DNA of 5,761 nt from Chloroflexota bacterium. Its GTDB lineage: Bacteria > Chloroflexota > Dehalococcoidia > JACPPY01. The stretch spans positions 1 through 5,761 of the forward strand of contig JACPRR010000116.1 in the NCBI GenBank assembly GCA_016189825.1. Direction: 5' to 3'. Numbering within the stretch: the first letter of the stretch is position 1; every line of letters begins with the position of its first letter. A model generated the notes under the pieces. It saw only the letters and a list, made by a program, of their open reading frames with translations. It ran no database searches and was not told the origin of the DNA. The position numbers and the translations under genes are program-made. Positions 1 through 5,687 of this stretch are shown here, piece by piece.

Positions 1-13
1 CGCAAAGGACTAC

Positions 14-46
14 CCGAGAGACGTGTGGCACACGCTGTGACGGGGA
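14..46. repeat. Short palindrome downstream of ribH
   Basis: The plus strand carries CGTGTGGCACACG at about 22-34, a perfect six-base inverted repeat around one central base. As RNA it could form a five-pair hairpin with a three-base loop. It lies some 40 bases past the ribH stop but has no T run on the operon strand, so it is not a clear intrinsic terminator. I see nothing else recognisable between the window edge and ribH. Confidence 0.3.
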
Positions 47-71
47 AAGACAGTCGCTCCCGCCGATGAAT

Positions 72-548
72 CTAACTGTCCTGGGACAAGCTCTTGAACA
101 GGTTCGCCATCTCGATTGCGCCGGTTGCGGCCGCGAATCCTCTGTTTCCCTCTTTGGTGCCTGCCCTTTCAATTGCCTGCTCGAGGTTGTCGGCAGTGAT
201 AACGCCATAGATTACGGGGACCCCTGTTTCGAGCCCTACCCGGGCGATCCCCTTGCTTACCTCGGAAGCTACGTACTCGAAATGCGGCGTCGCTCCCCTG
301 ATAACCGCACCCAGGCACACAACGGCCTGGTACTTGCCGGATTCGGCTATCTTCTTCGCCACTAGGGGTATCTCAAACGCCCCGGGAGTCCATGCTATGT
401 CGATATCTTCCGGCTTAACTCCATGCCGTGTGAGTGCGTCCCTGGCGCCTTCGAGCAGCCGGCCGGTAATGAACTCGTTGAAGCGCGAGATGACAATGCC
501 GAATCTTAGTCCCGCAGCCAGCAGCGATCCCTCGTACTGCTTGCCCAT
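72..548 (-). CDS. ribH: 6,7-dimethyl-8-ribityllumazine synthase (RibH)
   Basis: Lumazine synthase condenses 5-amino-6-ribitylamino-uracil with 3,4-dihydroxy-2-butanone 4-phosphate, the penultimate step of riboflavin synthesis, in the cytoplasm. The 158-residue length is typical of the family. Visible signatures are RFNEFIT (22-28, substrate pocket aromatic), PGAFEIP (55-61), the phosphate-binding and catalytic stretch [14 protein letters not shown] (80-93) with His89 matching the catalytic His88 of Bacillus subtilis, and [18 protein letters not shown] (115-132) with Arg128 and GNRG following. The ATG starts two bases after the ribBA stop codon, and its Shine-Dalgarno AAGGAG (559-564) lies inside the last ribBA codons, so translation is probably coupled. 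It is the last gene of the rib operon. The family often assembles into icosahedral or pentameric shells; the sequence alone does not say which form this one takes. Identity is very secure. Confidence 0.97.
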   Translation of the reverse strand: MGKQYEGSLLAAGLRFGIVISRFNEFITGRLLEGARDALTRHGVKPEDIDIAWTPGAFEIPLVAKKIAESGKYQAVVCLGAVIRGATPHFEYVASEVSKGIARVGLETGVPVIYGVITADNLEQAIERAGTKEGNRGFAAATGAIEMANLFKSLSQDS

Positions 549-550
549 GT

Positions 551-1780
551 CTAGCTATCTCCTTCCTTGCCCGTTAGTTCCAGGGTGTCAAGCAGGTGCC
601 CCAGCTTCTTCTGCTTTGTCTCCAGATACTTGCGATTGTACTCGTTCGGGGCGGCGACGATCGGAACAGTCTCTACCACGTGCAGCCCGTAGCCCTCCAG
701 TCCGACCACTTTCTTAGGGTTGTTCGTCAGCAGCCGGATGCTGCGCAGGCCAAGGTCGGCAAGTATCTGCGCACCGATACCGTAGTCTCTCAGGTCGGGG
801 CCGAAACCGAGGCATACGTTCGCCTCGACCGTGTCCATACCCTTGTCCTGCAAAGCATAGGCACGCAGCTTGTTGTGGAATCCTATTCCTCTGCCCTCTT
901 GCCTCATGTAGAGGAAGACACCACGACCTTCCTGGGTGATTGCCTCCATGCCGAGTCCTACCTGTTCGCCGCAATCACACCGCATGCTCCCGAACACATC
1001 GCCAGTTAAACACTCGCTGTGGACCCGCACCAGGACCGGCTCCTCACCTGAAATATCGCCCTTGACAAGGGCGACATGCTCGCCAGGGTCGATATCGCTC
1101 CTGTAAGCGATGGCGCGGAATTTGCCGTACTTCGTGGGGAGCTGCGCCTCTGCTACCCGTTGCACCAGCTTCTCGTGGCGCCTGCGGTACCCGATGAGCC
1201 CCGACACGCTGACTATCTTCAGGCCGTACTTGTCCGCCATCAGCTCGAGCTGTGGCAAACGGGACATCGTGCCATCCTCATTCAACACTTCGCAGATGAC
1301 GCCAGCGGGATACAAGCCGGCGAGGCGAGTCAGGTCCACGATGGCTTCAGTGTGCCCGGCGCGAACCAGGACCCCGCCTTCACGCGCCCTCAGCGGGAAC
1401 ATGTGTCCCGGGCGGGCGATGTCCTCTGCTTTTGTCGCCGGATCAATCATGGCTTTCACCGTTGTCGCGCGATCATGAGCGGAAATGCCCGTTGTAACTT
1501 TCGCCCTGGCCTCGACAGAAACGGTGAAGGCCGTGCAAAACGGCGAGGTGTTGTCTTGTACCATTAGAGGTATCTTAAGGTCATCCAGGCGCCGGCCCGT
1601 AACCGGCATGCATATCAGTCCACGCCCGTGCTTCGCCATGAAGTTGATCGCCTCAGGCGTTACCTTCTCAGCGGCTATCGCGAGGTCACCCTCGTTTTCG
1701 CGGGCCTCGTCATCAACAATGACGATGAACTTCCCAGCCTTGAGTTCCTGCAATGCTTCTGGAATACTGGCAAGAGTCAA
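551..1780 (-). CDS. ribBA: Bifunctional 3,4-dihydroxy-2-butanone 4-phosphate synthase / GTP cyclohydrolase II (RibBA)
   Basis: A 409-residue fusion supplying both precursors of the pathway. The N-terminal RibB domain (about 1-203) makes the four-carbon unit from ribulose 5-phosphate. It shows [11 protein letters not shown] (23-33, metal-binding Glu28), GRGLICMP (53-60), SAHDRATT (100-107), [10 protein letters not shown] (123-132) and GHTEA (142-146, metal-binding His143). The C-terminal RibA domain (about 205-401) opens GTP to the diaminopyrimidine, with formate and pyrophosphate released. Its zinc cysteines are Cys257, Cys268 and Cys270 in [19 protein letters not shown], followed by MRQEGRGIG (292-300), the Asp329/Arg331 catalytic pair and LTNNPKK (351-357). 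Both active sites look intact. The start codon is TTG: an in-frame TGA lies five codons upstream, no ATG or GTG precedes the conserved region, and GAGG sits about ten bases before it. It begins 16 bases after the ribE stop. Confidence 0.97.
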   Translation of the reverse strand: MTLASIPEALQELKAGKFIVIVDDEARENEGDLAIAAEKVTPEAINFMAKHGRGLICMPVTGRRLDDLKIPLMVQDNTSPFCTAFTVSVEARAKVTTGISAHDRATTVKAMIDPATKAEDIARPGHMFPLRAREGGVLVRAGHTEAIVDLTRLAGLYPAGVICEVLNEDGTMSRLPQLELMADKYGLKIVSVSGLIGYRRRHEKLVQRVAEAQLPTKYGKFRAIAYRSDIDPGEHVALVKGDISGEEPVLVRVHSECLTGDVFGSMRCDCGEQVGLGMEAITQEGRGVFLYMRQEGRGIGFHNKLRAYALQDKGMDTVEANVCLGFGPDLRDYGIGAQILADLGLRSIRLLTNNPKKVVGLEGYGLHVVETVPIVAAPNEYNRKYLETKQKKLGHLLDTLELTGKEGDS

Positions 1781-1796
1781 CGCGTCTCTACCTCAC

Positions 1797-2447
1797 TCAG
1801 TAACTTGCTGGTGCGCCCTGCGAAAGACAAAACCCGTGTTCGGAAAGAAAGCCCATCGTCAGCCCGGAGCCCTTGTTCTTGGTGAAATGCTCCACGTACT
1901 TGCCCACGATATCAGCTTCCAGGTTCACTTGCTGACCGGGCCTGCCCAGGCCCAATGTCGTATTGGCCTGCGTATAAGCAACAACGGACACCGTGAAAGT
2001 ATCGGAGTCGCGCCCCACGATGGTGAGGCTCACTCCGTCCACCGCAATGAACCCCTTCTCAACCACATAGCGCAGCACGACGTCCGGGGCCGAAACCCGC
2101 AGCAACACAGCATTTCCTTCCCGACCCATGCTCACGATCTTTCCTGTAGCGTCTACGTGACCCTGGACAAGATGGCCACCGATGCGGCCATTCAGGGCCA
2201 ATGCACGTTCAAGGTTCACCCTGCTCCCCCTGGTCAGGGCTCCGATAGCAGATCGGGCCAGTGTCTCCGGCATAAGCTCGACATTAAACGACTGCGGGGA
2301 CACCGCCGTTACCGTCAGGCATGCCCCGTTTACCGCAATGCTATCGCCCGGGGACATGCCTGGTAACACCTTCGCCGCATTCACGTGCAATGACACCCTG
2401 TCGACATGCTCGACTGTGCCCATCTCCTCAACAATGCCAGTAAACAT
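1797..2447 (-). CDS. ribE: Riboflavin synthase, alpha chain (lumazine dismutating)
   Basis: This enzyme transfers a four-carbon unit between two 6,7-dimethyl-8-ribityllumazine molecules to give riboflavin, and returns the pyrimidine to RibH. The 216 residues form the expected tandem of lumazine-binding barrels. The first half starts with the hallmark MFTGIVEE, then VNGACLTV (39-46, Cys43 at the position of E. coli Cys48) and [10 protein letters not shown] (90-99, His97 at the position of E. coli His102). The second half has [13 protein letters not shown] (131-143), the TQANTTLG stretch (159-166) and VGKYVE (181-186). A C-terminal helix with FLSEHGF matches the usual trimerisation tail, followed by about ten unconserved-looking residues. 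The ATG comes one base after the ribD stop (TAGCATG on the coding strand). I see no good Shine-Dalgarno, which suggests translational coupling to ribD. The gene is called ribE in Bacillus and ribC in some other annotations. Confidence 0.97.
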   Translation of the reverse strand: MFTGIVEEMGTVEHVDRVSLHVNAAKVLPGMSPGDSIAVNGACLTVTAVSPQSFNVELMPETLARSAIGALTRGSRVNLERALALNGRIGGHLVQGHVDATGKIVSMGREGNAVLLRVSAPDVVLRYVVEKGFIAVDGVSLTIVGRDSDTFTVSVVAYTQANTTLGLGRPGQQVNLEADIVGKYVEHFTKNKGSGLTMGFLSEHGFCLSQGAPASY

Positions 2448-2448
2448 G

Positions 2449-3582
2449 CTACGAAGCCGGCTCGGCTGCCGCCGGCCTCCGCCGGACCGGGTAGCCGCTT
2501 ATCATTATGTCATCACCGAATTTCCGCACTGCCACTCGCTCCAACGCAAACGCACCGGCAACCTTGTCGACGCCGCTGCCACCAACTGCCGATGCCGCGC
2601 CTGCGCCCCCGATTATTATCGGGGCCACGAACATGACCACCTTGTCCACGAGCTCGGCATCGAACAGCGACCCGGCGAGTCTGCTCCCGCCTTCAACCAG
2701 TATGTGCGTCACCTGCCGGCGCCCCATTTCTGAGAGCAACTCACGCAGGTCCACTGCGCTCACACCATTACCTGCCGACTCTGTCTCTAGCACCTCGGCG
2801 CCAAGCGCGCGGTATGCATCCTTACGAGACGCGTCGCCCGCCCTGGTGAGGACGATGACCGTATTCCCCGGCTCTTTGAACAGGTGCGCATCGCAAGGTG
2901 TCGTGCCGCGGCCATCGACGATGATGCGCAAGGGCTGTTTCTTTGACTTTCCGCCTTTTCCCGAGCTGAGCCGGGCAGTCAACCGGGGGTCGTCAGTGAT
3001 AACCGTGTTGACTCCCACCATCACTGCGTCAACGACATGGCGGAGGTTATGTACCCACTTGCGAGATTCCTCACCGCTGATCCACTTCGAGTCCCCGGTC
3101 CGGGTCGCTATCTTCCCGTCCACGCTCATCGCCATTTTCACCGTGACAAATGGCATTCCCGTGGTGATAAACTTAGCGTAGGCTTCATTAACTTCGCGGG
3201 CCTCCGCCTCGAGTTCTCCGCTGACTACGCGTATTCCTGCCTTCTCGAGAGCTGCAATCCCCTTCCCGGCGACGATGGGATTCGGGTCAGTGGTGGCCAC
3301 ATGCACTTCCTCGATGCCACTATTGATTATGGCTTCAGTGCACGGCGGCGTCCTGCCGTAGTGGCAGCACGGCTCCAGAGTCACGTACATGACAGCGCCC
3401 GAAGCCTTCTGGCCAGCTTGCTGAAGAGCCATCGCCTCGGCATGCCATGATCCCGGGGGTTGGGTATGGCCCATGCCGACCACCAGCCCATGTCTCACGA
3501 TGATGGCGCCCACTGCCGGGTTGGGACTTGTTGATCCCAGCGCCAGCTTCGCCAGAGTGAGAGCGCCCCTCATGTAGTCCAT
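2449..3582 (-). CDS. ribD: Bifunctional diaminohydroxyphosphoribosylaminopyrimidine deaminase / 5-amino-6-(5-phosphoribosylamino)uracil reductase (RibD)
   Basis: RibD carries out the second and third steps after GTP opening: deamination, then NADPH-dependent reduction of the ribose. Counting from the ATG at 3582 it has 377 residues. The deaminase domain (about 1-120) has zinc ligands in HAE (47-49) and PCCHYGRTPPC (71-81), plus DPNP (99-102). The reductase domain (about 143-367) has VKMAMSVDGKIA (148-159), SKWISGEES (165-173), the DDPRLTAR stretch (197-204) and LVEGGSRLAGSL (295-306). I chose 3582 because RibD proteins usually begin with a Met-Asp-Tyr-Met-Arg-like stretch. The reading frame stays open upstream to an ATG at 3660, but that codon lies about where transcription should begin. 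A GTG at 3627 (392 residues) has a better placed AGGTG and is a serious alternative. RibD is the first gene of the operon. Identity is secure and the start is not. Confidence 0.95.
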   Translation of the reverse strand: MDYMRGALTLAKLALGSTSPNPAVGAIIVRHGLVVGMGHTQPPGSWHAEAMALQQAGQKASGAVMYVTLEPCCHYGRTPPCTEAIINSGIEEVHVATTDPNPIVAGKGIAALEKAGIRVVSGELEAEAREVNEAYAKFITTGMPFVTVKMAMSVDGKIATRTGDSKWISGEESRKWVHNLRHVVDAVMVGVNTVITDDPRLTARLSSGKGGKSKKQPLRIIVDGRGTTPCDAHLFKEPGNTVIVLTRAGDASRKDAYRALGAEVLETESAGNGVSAVDLRELLSEMGRRQVTHILVEGGSRLAGSLFDAELVDKVVMFVAPIIIGGAGAASAVGGSGVDKVAGAFALERVAVRKFGDDIMISGYPVRRRPAAAEPAS

Positions 3583-3634
3583 GGGGCGTTCCCACGTCTC
3601 TTCAGCACCTCGCGGGAGCATATTCACGTGCCGG

Positions 3635-3639
3635 CACCT
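3635..3639 (-). promoter_or_regulatory. Possible Shine-Dalgarno (AGGTG) for an upstream GTG start of ribD
   Basis: AGGTG lies seven bases before the GTG at 3625-3627, an ideal spacing. It would give a 392-residue RibD with 15 extra N-terminal residues. The ATG at 3582, favoured by family similarity, has only a weak GTGGGA in front of it. The AGGTG also partly overlaps a perfect ten-base palindrome (GTGCCGGCAC, 3628-3637), so it could be subject to structure or protein binding. Confidence 0.35.
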
Positions 3640-3663
3640 GCTAACATGGCGTGCCGACATTCT

Positions 3664-3669
3664 ATCATA
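3664..3669 (-). promoter_or_regulatory. Extended -10 promoter element for the rib operon
   Basis: On the minus strand the sequence reads TGCTATGAT, a TGn extension followed by a -10 hexamer matching five of six consensus bases. No good -35 box is present at 16-18 bases (nearest GACTTT), which is tolerated for extended -10 promoters. The predicted transcription start is near 3656-3658. This is the only promoter-like sequence I see just upstream of ribD. It would transcribe all four rib genes. Confidence 0.5.
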
Positions 3670-3684
3670 GCAAGCGGATCAGGC

Positions 3685-3731
3685 AAAAAGTCGGCAAGCC
3701 GGGCCGGGGCAGGGCCGGTCCACGCGGACCG
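3685..3731 (-). terminator. Weak terminator-like region between the SIMPL gene and ribD
   Basis: Downstream of the SIMPL gene stop, the minus strand carries a perfect six-pair hairpin CGGTCC-GCGT-GGACCG (3716-3731). A GC-rich stretch and a minor CGG/CCG hairpin (3692-3701) follow, running into five Ts (3685-3689). The main hairpin lies 26 bases from the T run, so this is not a textbook intrinsic terminator. It may reduce read-through into the rib operon rather than stop it. Confidence 0.3.
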
Positions 3732-3748
3732 CTGCTAAACCCCCGCGA

Positions 3749-4528
3749 CTACTCGATCGCCCACGCCGCGGTAGCGGAAGCCTGGACAATGACCGTGCCG
3801 GGACTGATAGAAGTCTCGGGGACAAAAGCATCCCTCCCCGGGGCGCCCTTCGCCAGGTTAAGGGGGACTGGCAGAGGCGAAGCCCCGGAGCCGACCTGGG
3901 CGTACGTCAGTTTGCCGAGCCGCACGCCCATCGCTTCAGCCACGGCCTTTCCCTTCGCCCTGGCATCTTTCAGAGCCATGTCCCGGGCCTGGGCCTCGAC
4001 GGCCGCGATGTCATCGATCGTGAAGCTAATGCCGTCGATGCGAATCAAATCACCGCCGGCCTGGGCTGCCGCGTCGATCAGCGACCCGACGCTGTCAAGC
4101 TGGCGTATCTTGGCGACCACCGTGTTGTTGACCCGGTAGCCCACTATGCGCTGCCGGTTTTCCTTTTCGAAATATTGGGTTACCGGAGTGATGCTGAATC
4201 TCTGAGTCTGTATGTCAACGTCTTTGACGCCGCCAGACTTGAGTGATTTCACCACGGCGTCCATGGCGACTCTCGCTTTCTGCTGGGCTTCGGCGATTGT
4301 GCCCGCCTGCGCCTCGATCCCGACCGACAAGATTGCCACGTCGGGCGACGCGGTGACCTTGCCCTGACCGGTCACCCAAATGCCGCTCTGTTGCAGGATG
4401 TTGCCGGGGATGCTTACATTCGCCGCAGGGTTCGCAATCCCGCCCCCGGGTACGCCCGGTACGCAGGACGCCACTGCAAGGCCGACAGCCACCACGAGCG
4501 CTGATATTACCCAGAGTCTCTTCTTCAT
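3749..4528 (-). CDS. SIMPL-domain (DUF541/YggE-like) putative lipoprotein
   Basis: A 259-residue predicted surface lipoprotein. The N-terminus has MKKR, a hydrophobic stretch (5-20) and a lipobox ending in Ser21-Cys22, so it should be exported, lipidated at Cys22 and cleaved by the lipoprotein signal peptidase. After a Pro/Gly-rich linker, the SIMPL domain runs from about 49 to the end. It opens with GIWVTGQGKVTASPDVAILSV-type sequence, has an alpha-helical AEAQQKA stretch, ITPVTQYF and a helical MALKDARAKGKAVAEAMG segment near the C-terminus. Family members such as E. coli YggE form periplasmic ring-like assemblies and have been linked to oxidative-stress tolerance; the molecular role is unclear. 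The open frame extends to an ATG at 4588, but that codon lies within the predicted -10 box. The ATG at 4528 fits the signal peptide and has purine-rich AGGAG and AAGGAA upstream. It lies 5' of the rib operon but has its own promoter. Confidence 0.88.
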   Translation of the reverse strand: MKKRLWVISALVVAVGLAVASCVPGVPGGGIANPAANVSIPGNILQQSGIWVTGQGKVTASPDVAILSVGIEAQAGTIAEAQQKARVAMDAVVKSLKSGGVKDVDIQTQRFSITPVTQYFEKENRQRIVGYRVNNTVVAKIRQLDSVGSLIDAAAQAGGDLIRIDGISFTIDDIAAVEAQARDMALKDARAKGKAVAEAMGVRLGKLTYAQVGSGASPLPVPLNLAKGAPGRDAFVPETSISPGTVIVQASATAAWAIE

Positions 4529-4539
4529 GATGCTTCCTT

Positions 4540-4566
4540 CTCCTATAGGATCCCGGCTCCTGCCGG
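4540..4566 (-). promoter_or_regulatory. Hairpin and palindrome over the ribosome binding region of the SIMPL gene
   Basis: In the leader, CCGGC-AGGA-GCCGG (4553-4566) can form a five-pair hairpin. It is followed directly by the perfect palindrome TCCTATAGGA (4541-4550), whose last bases belong to the AGGAG at 4540-4544. A second purine run, AAGGAA (4534-4539), is free and closer to the ATG. The arrangement could modulate initiation, but it may be chance in GC-rich DNA. Confidence 0.25.
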
Positions 4567-4583
4567 CCTTAACTGGCGGGCCA

Positions 4584-4589
4584 ATCATA
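4584..4589 (-). promoter_or_regulatory. Extended -10 promoter element for the SIMPL lipoprotein gene
   Basis: The minus strand reads TGTTATGAT, again a TGn extension plus TATGAT. A weak TTGGAG lies 15 bases upstream as a possible -35 box. Predicted transcription start is near 4577, giving an untranslated leader of roughly 48 bases before the ATG at 4528. It is very similar to the element before ribD. Confidence 0.45.
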
Positions 4590-4629
4590 ACAACGCAAGC
4601 AAAGCTCCAAGGTTAGGCGGGCGGTGAAG

Positions 4630-4659
4630 GTGACAGCCTCATGCCCACAAGGCTATAAT
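4630..4659 (+). promoter_or_regulatory. Near-consensus sigma-70 promoter of lepB
   Basis: A -35 box GTGACA (4630-4635, five of six) and a perfect -10 box TATAAT (4654-4659) are separated by 18 bases. Transcription should start around 4665-4667. This places the open-frame TTG at 4671 only a few bases into the transcript, and so favours the ATG at 4695 as the lepB start. Confidence 0.75.
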
Positions 4660-4694
4660 ACATTAGCGGCTTGCTGGGCCGCTTTTTTCTTGCC

Positions 4695-5294
4695 ATGAAG
4701 TCCGCCATCATAGACATATTATGGACCGTAGGGATAGCCGTGGTCGCTTTCATCCTCCTGAGGCTCAGCGTACAGACAATCAGGGTGGATATGCCGAGCA
4801 TGGAGCCATTGATACAGCCCGGCTATTGGATCGTGCTCGACAAGCTATCGTTCCGTTTTCGCGGACCCGACCGTGGCGAGATCATTGTCCTGCACGCCCC
4901 GCCTACTGTGGAGCCCGGGAAGGACTTCATCAAACGCGTGATCGGTCTCCCTGGAGACACTGTGGAAGTCAGGAACAACAAGGTTATCGTGAATGGCGTT
5001 GCCATTGTTGAGCCCTACCTGGCCTCGCCGCCACACTATACCCTGGCGCCCTGGAAGATACCAGCGGGCCAATACTTCGTCCTCGGCGACAATCGCGACA
5101 TCAGCATTGACTCTCACTACGGATGGTTGGTGCCGCGGGAAACAATCGTGGGCAGGGCCTGGGTTGTTATCTGGCCGGCGGAACGGTGGGGGAAAGCCCC
5201 CAACTATCGCCTGGCGGCGGATGCCTCGCAGATAGGCGCGGTTCTCCGGCCGGCAACTCCGTTGGAGTCCGCGCAGCAAGCCCTGATTCCTTGA
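4695..5294 (+). CDS. lepB: Signal peptidase I (type I leader peptidase)
   Basis: A membrane-bound serine protease that removes signal peptides from exported proteins on the outer face of the cytoplasmic membrane. It has 199 residues from the ATG at 4695. One transmembrane segment lies near 5-26. The catalytic Ser35 is in DMPSMEP and the general-base Lys80 in DFIKRVIGLPGD (77-88). The structural box reads VLGDNRDISIDSHYG (129-143), where family members nearly always have DSR, so an Arg is replaced by His141. The size and single membrane anchor resemble Gram-positive Sip enzymes more than E. coli LepB. An alternative start is TTG at 4671 (207 residues), but that would be almost leaderless. Neither start has a recognisable Shine-Dalgarno; a T-rich run precedes the ATG. 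It is divergent from the SIMPL gene, and the next promoter overlaps its stop codon. Identity is secure. Confidence 0.93.
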   Translation: MKSAIIDILWTVGIAVVAFILLRLSVQTIRVDMPSMEPLIQPGYWIVLDKLSFRFRGPDRGEIIVLHAPPTVEPGKDFIKRVIGLPGDTVEVRNNKVIVNGVAIVEPYLASPPHYTLAPWKIPAGQYFVLGDNRDISIDSHYGWLVPRETIVGRAWVVIWPAERWGKAPNYRLAADASQIGAVLRPATPLESAQQALIP

Positions 5295-5320
5295 CACTCC
5301 CAAATACCGGCGCATACAAT
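5291..5320 (+). promoter_or_regulatory. Near-consensus promoter of tRNA-Phe, overlapping the lepB stop codon
   Basis: A perfect -35 box TTGACA (5291-5296) contains the lepB stop TGA. The -10 box TACAAT (5315-5320) follows after an 18-base spacer. Transcription should start near 5327, leaving a leader of about 38 bases before the mature tRNA. No terminator is visible after lepB, so lepB read-through may also contribute. Confidence 0.75.
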
Positions 5321-5364
5321 ATCGCCGTTGCGCGCACCGGTGAGGAGCCGGTATTCCGCTTCTT

Positions 5365-5440
<76 letters not shown>

Positions 5441-5467
5441 GATTGTCGCATGAACTGGTTTGTGTGC

Positions 5468-5495
5468 TTGGACGGCATCCACGGTGTGTTAGAAT
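5468..5495 (+). promoter_or_regulatory. Extended -10 promoter for the small CxxC gene
   Basis: TGTTAGAAT (5487-5495) is a TGn extension plus a -10 hexamer TAGAAT that differs from consensus at one base. A partial -35 box TTGGAC (5468-5473) lies 16 bases upstream. The start point would be near 5502, at or just before the Shine-Dalgarno, so the leader is very short. The downstream tRNA-Leu could be on the same transcript. Confidence 0.45.
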
Positions 5496-5502
5496 AACAG
5501 CC

Positions 5503-5510
5503 GGGAGGTG
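5503..5510 (+). promoter_or_regulatory. Strong Shine-Dalgarno of the small CxxC gene
   Basis: GGGAGGTG is almost fully complementary to the 16S rRNA 3' end, and its GGAGG core lies seven bases before the GTG at 5516. It is the best ribosome binding site in the window and fixes the start of the 48-residue gene. Confidence 0.8.
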
Positions 5511-5515
5511 GAGAA

Positions 5516-5662
5516 GTGGACACAGCTAGTGGACTCGTGGAGTGCCCGACATGCAAGGGCGAAGGAATGATACAGCACTGCGGCCAGGTGAACGTGTGCT
5601 GGCGGTGCAAGGGCCTGGGAGAGGTGACCAAAGAGGAGGCGGCGAAGAAGGAAGCCGCCTGA
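5516..5662 (+). CDS. Small protein with two CxxCxGxG (DnaJ/anti-TRAP-like) zinc-binding motifs
   Basis: An intact 48-codon gene, GTG to TGA. The product has two CxxCxGxG repeats: CPTCKGEG (10-17) and CWRCKGLG (28-35). An extra Cys22 lies between them. The four motif cysteines could hold one zinc ion, as in the cysteine-rich domain of DnaJ and in the Bacillus anti-TRAP protein RtpA. The C-terminal 13 residues are a charged Glu/Lys/Ala stretch likely to be helical. No signal peptide or membrane segment is present, so it should be cytoplasmic. The strong Shine-Dalgarno and the motif spacing argue that it is a real gene and not chance. It lies 75 bases after tRNA-Phe and 25 bases before tRNA-Leu. 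I do not recognise a named family; a protein- or RNA-binding zinc finger is a reasonable guess, no more. Confidence 0.75.
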   Translation: MDTASGLVECPTCKGEGMIQHCGQVNVCWRCKGLGEVTKEEAAKKEAA

Positions 5663-5687
5663 GCCGAGTCGTTATTCTTAGTGCCGG

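Noticed and set aside
1485..2366. A 293-codon plus-strand open frame opposite ribBA and ribE
   Set aside because: It lies antisense to two enzymes with full sets of catalytic motifs, has no family-like sequence and is explained by GC-rich codon bias on the other strand. The same applies to the other long antisense frames over ribH, ribBA, ribD and the SIMPL gene.
3583..3748. FMN riboswitch before ribD
   Set aside because: Expected from gene context, but the conserved sequence blocks are not there and the leader is too short.
4529..4588. N-terminal extension of the SIMPL protein to the ATG at 4588
   Set aside because: That ATG lies inside the predicted -10 box, and the extension would place 20 polar residues before an otherwise textbook lipoprotein signal peptide.
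5673..5678. TATTCT as a private promoter of tRNA-Leu
   Set aside because: Poor hexamer, no -35 partner at 16-18 bases, and only nine bases from the mature tRNA start.
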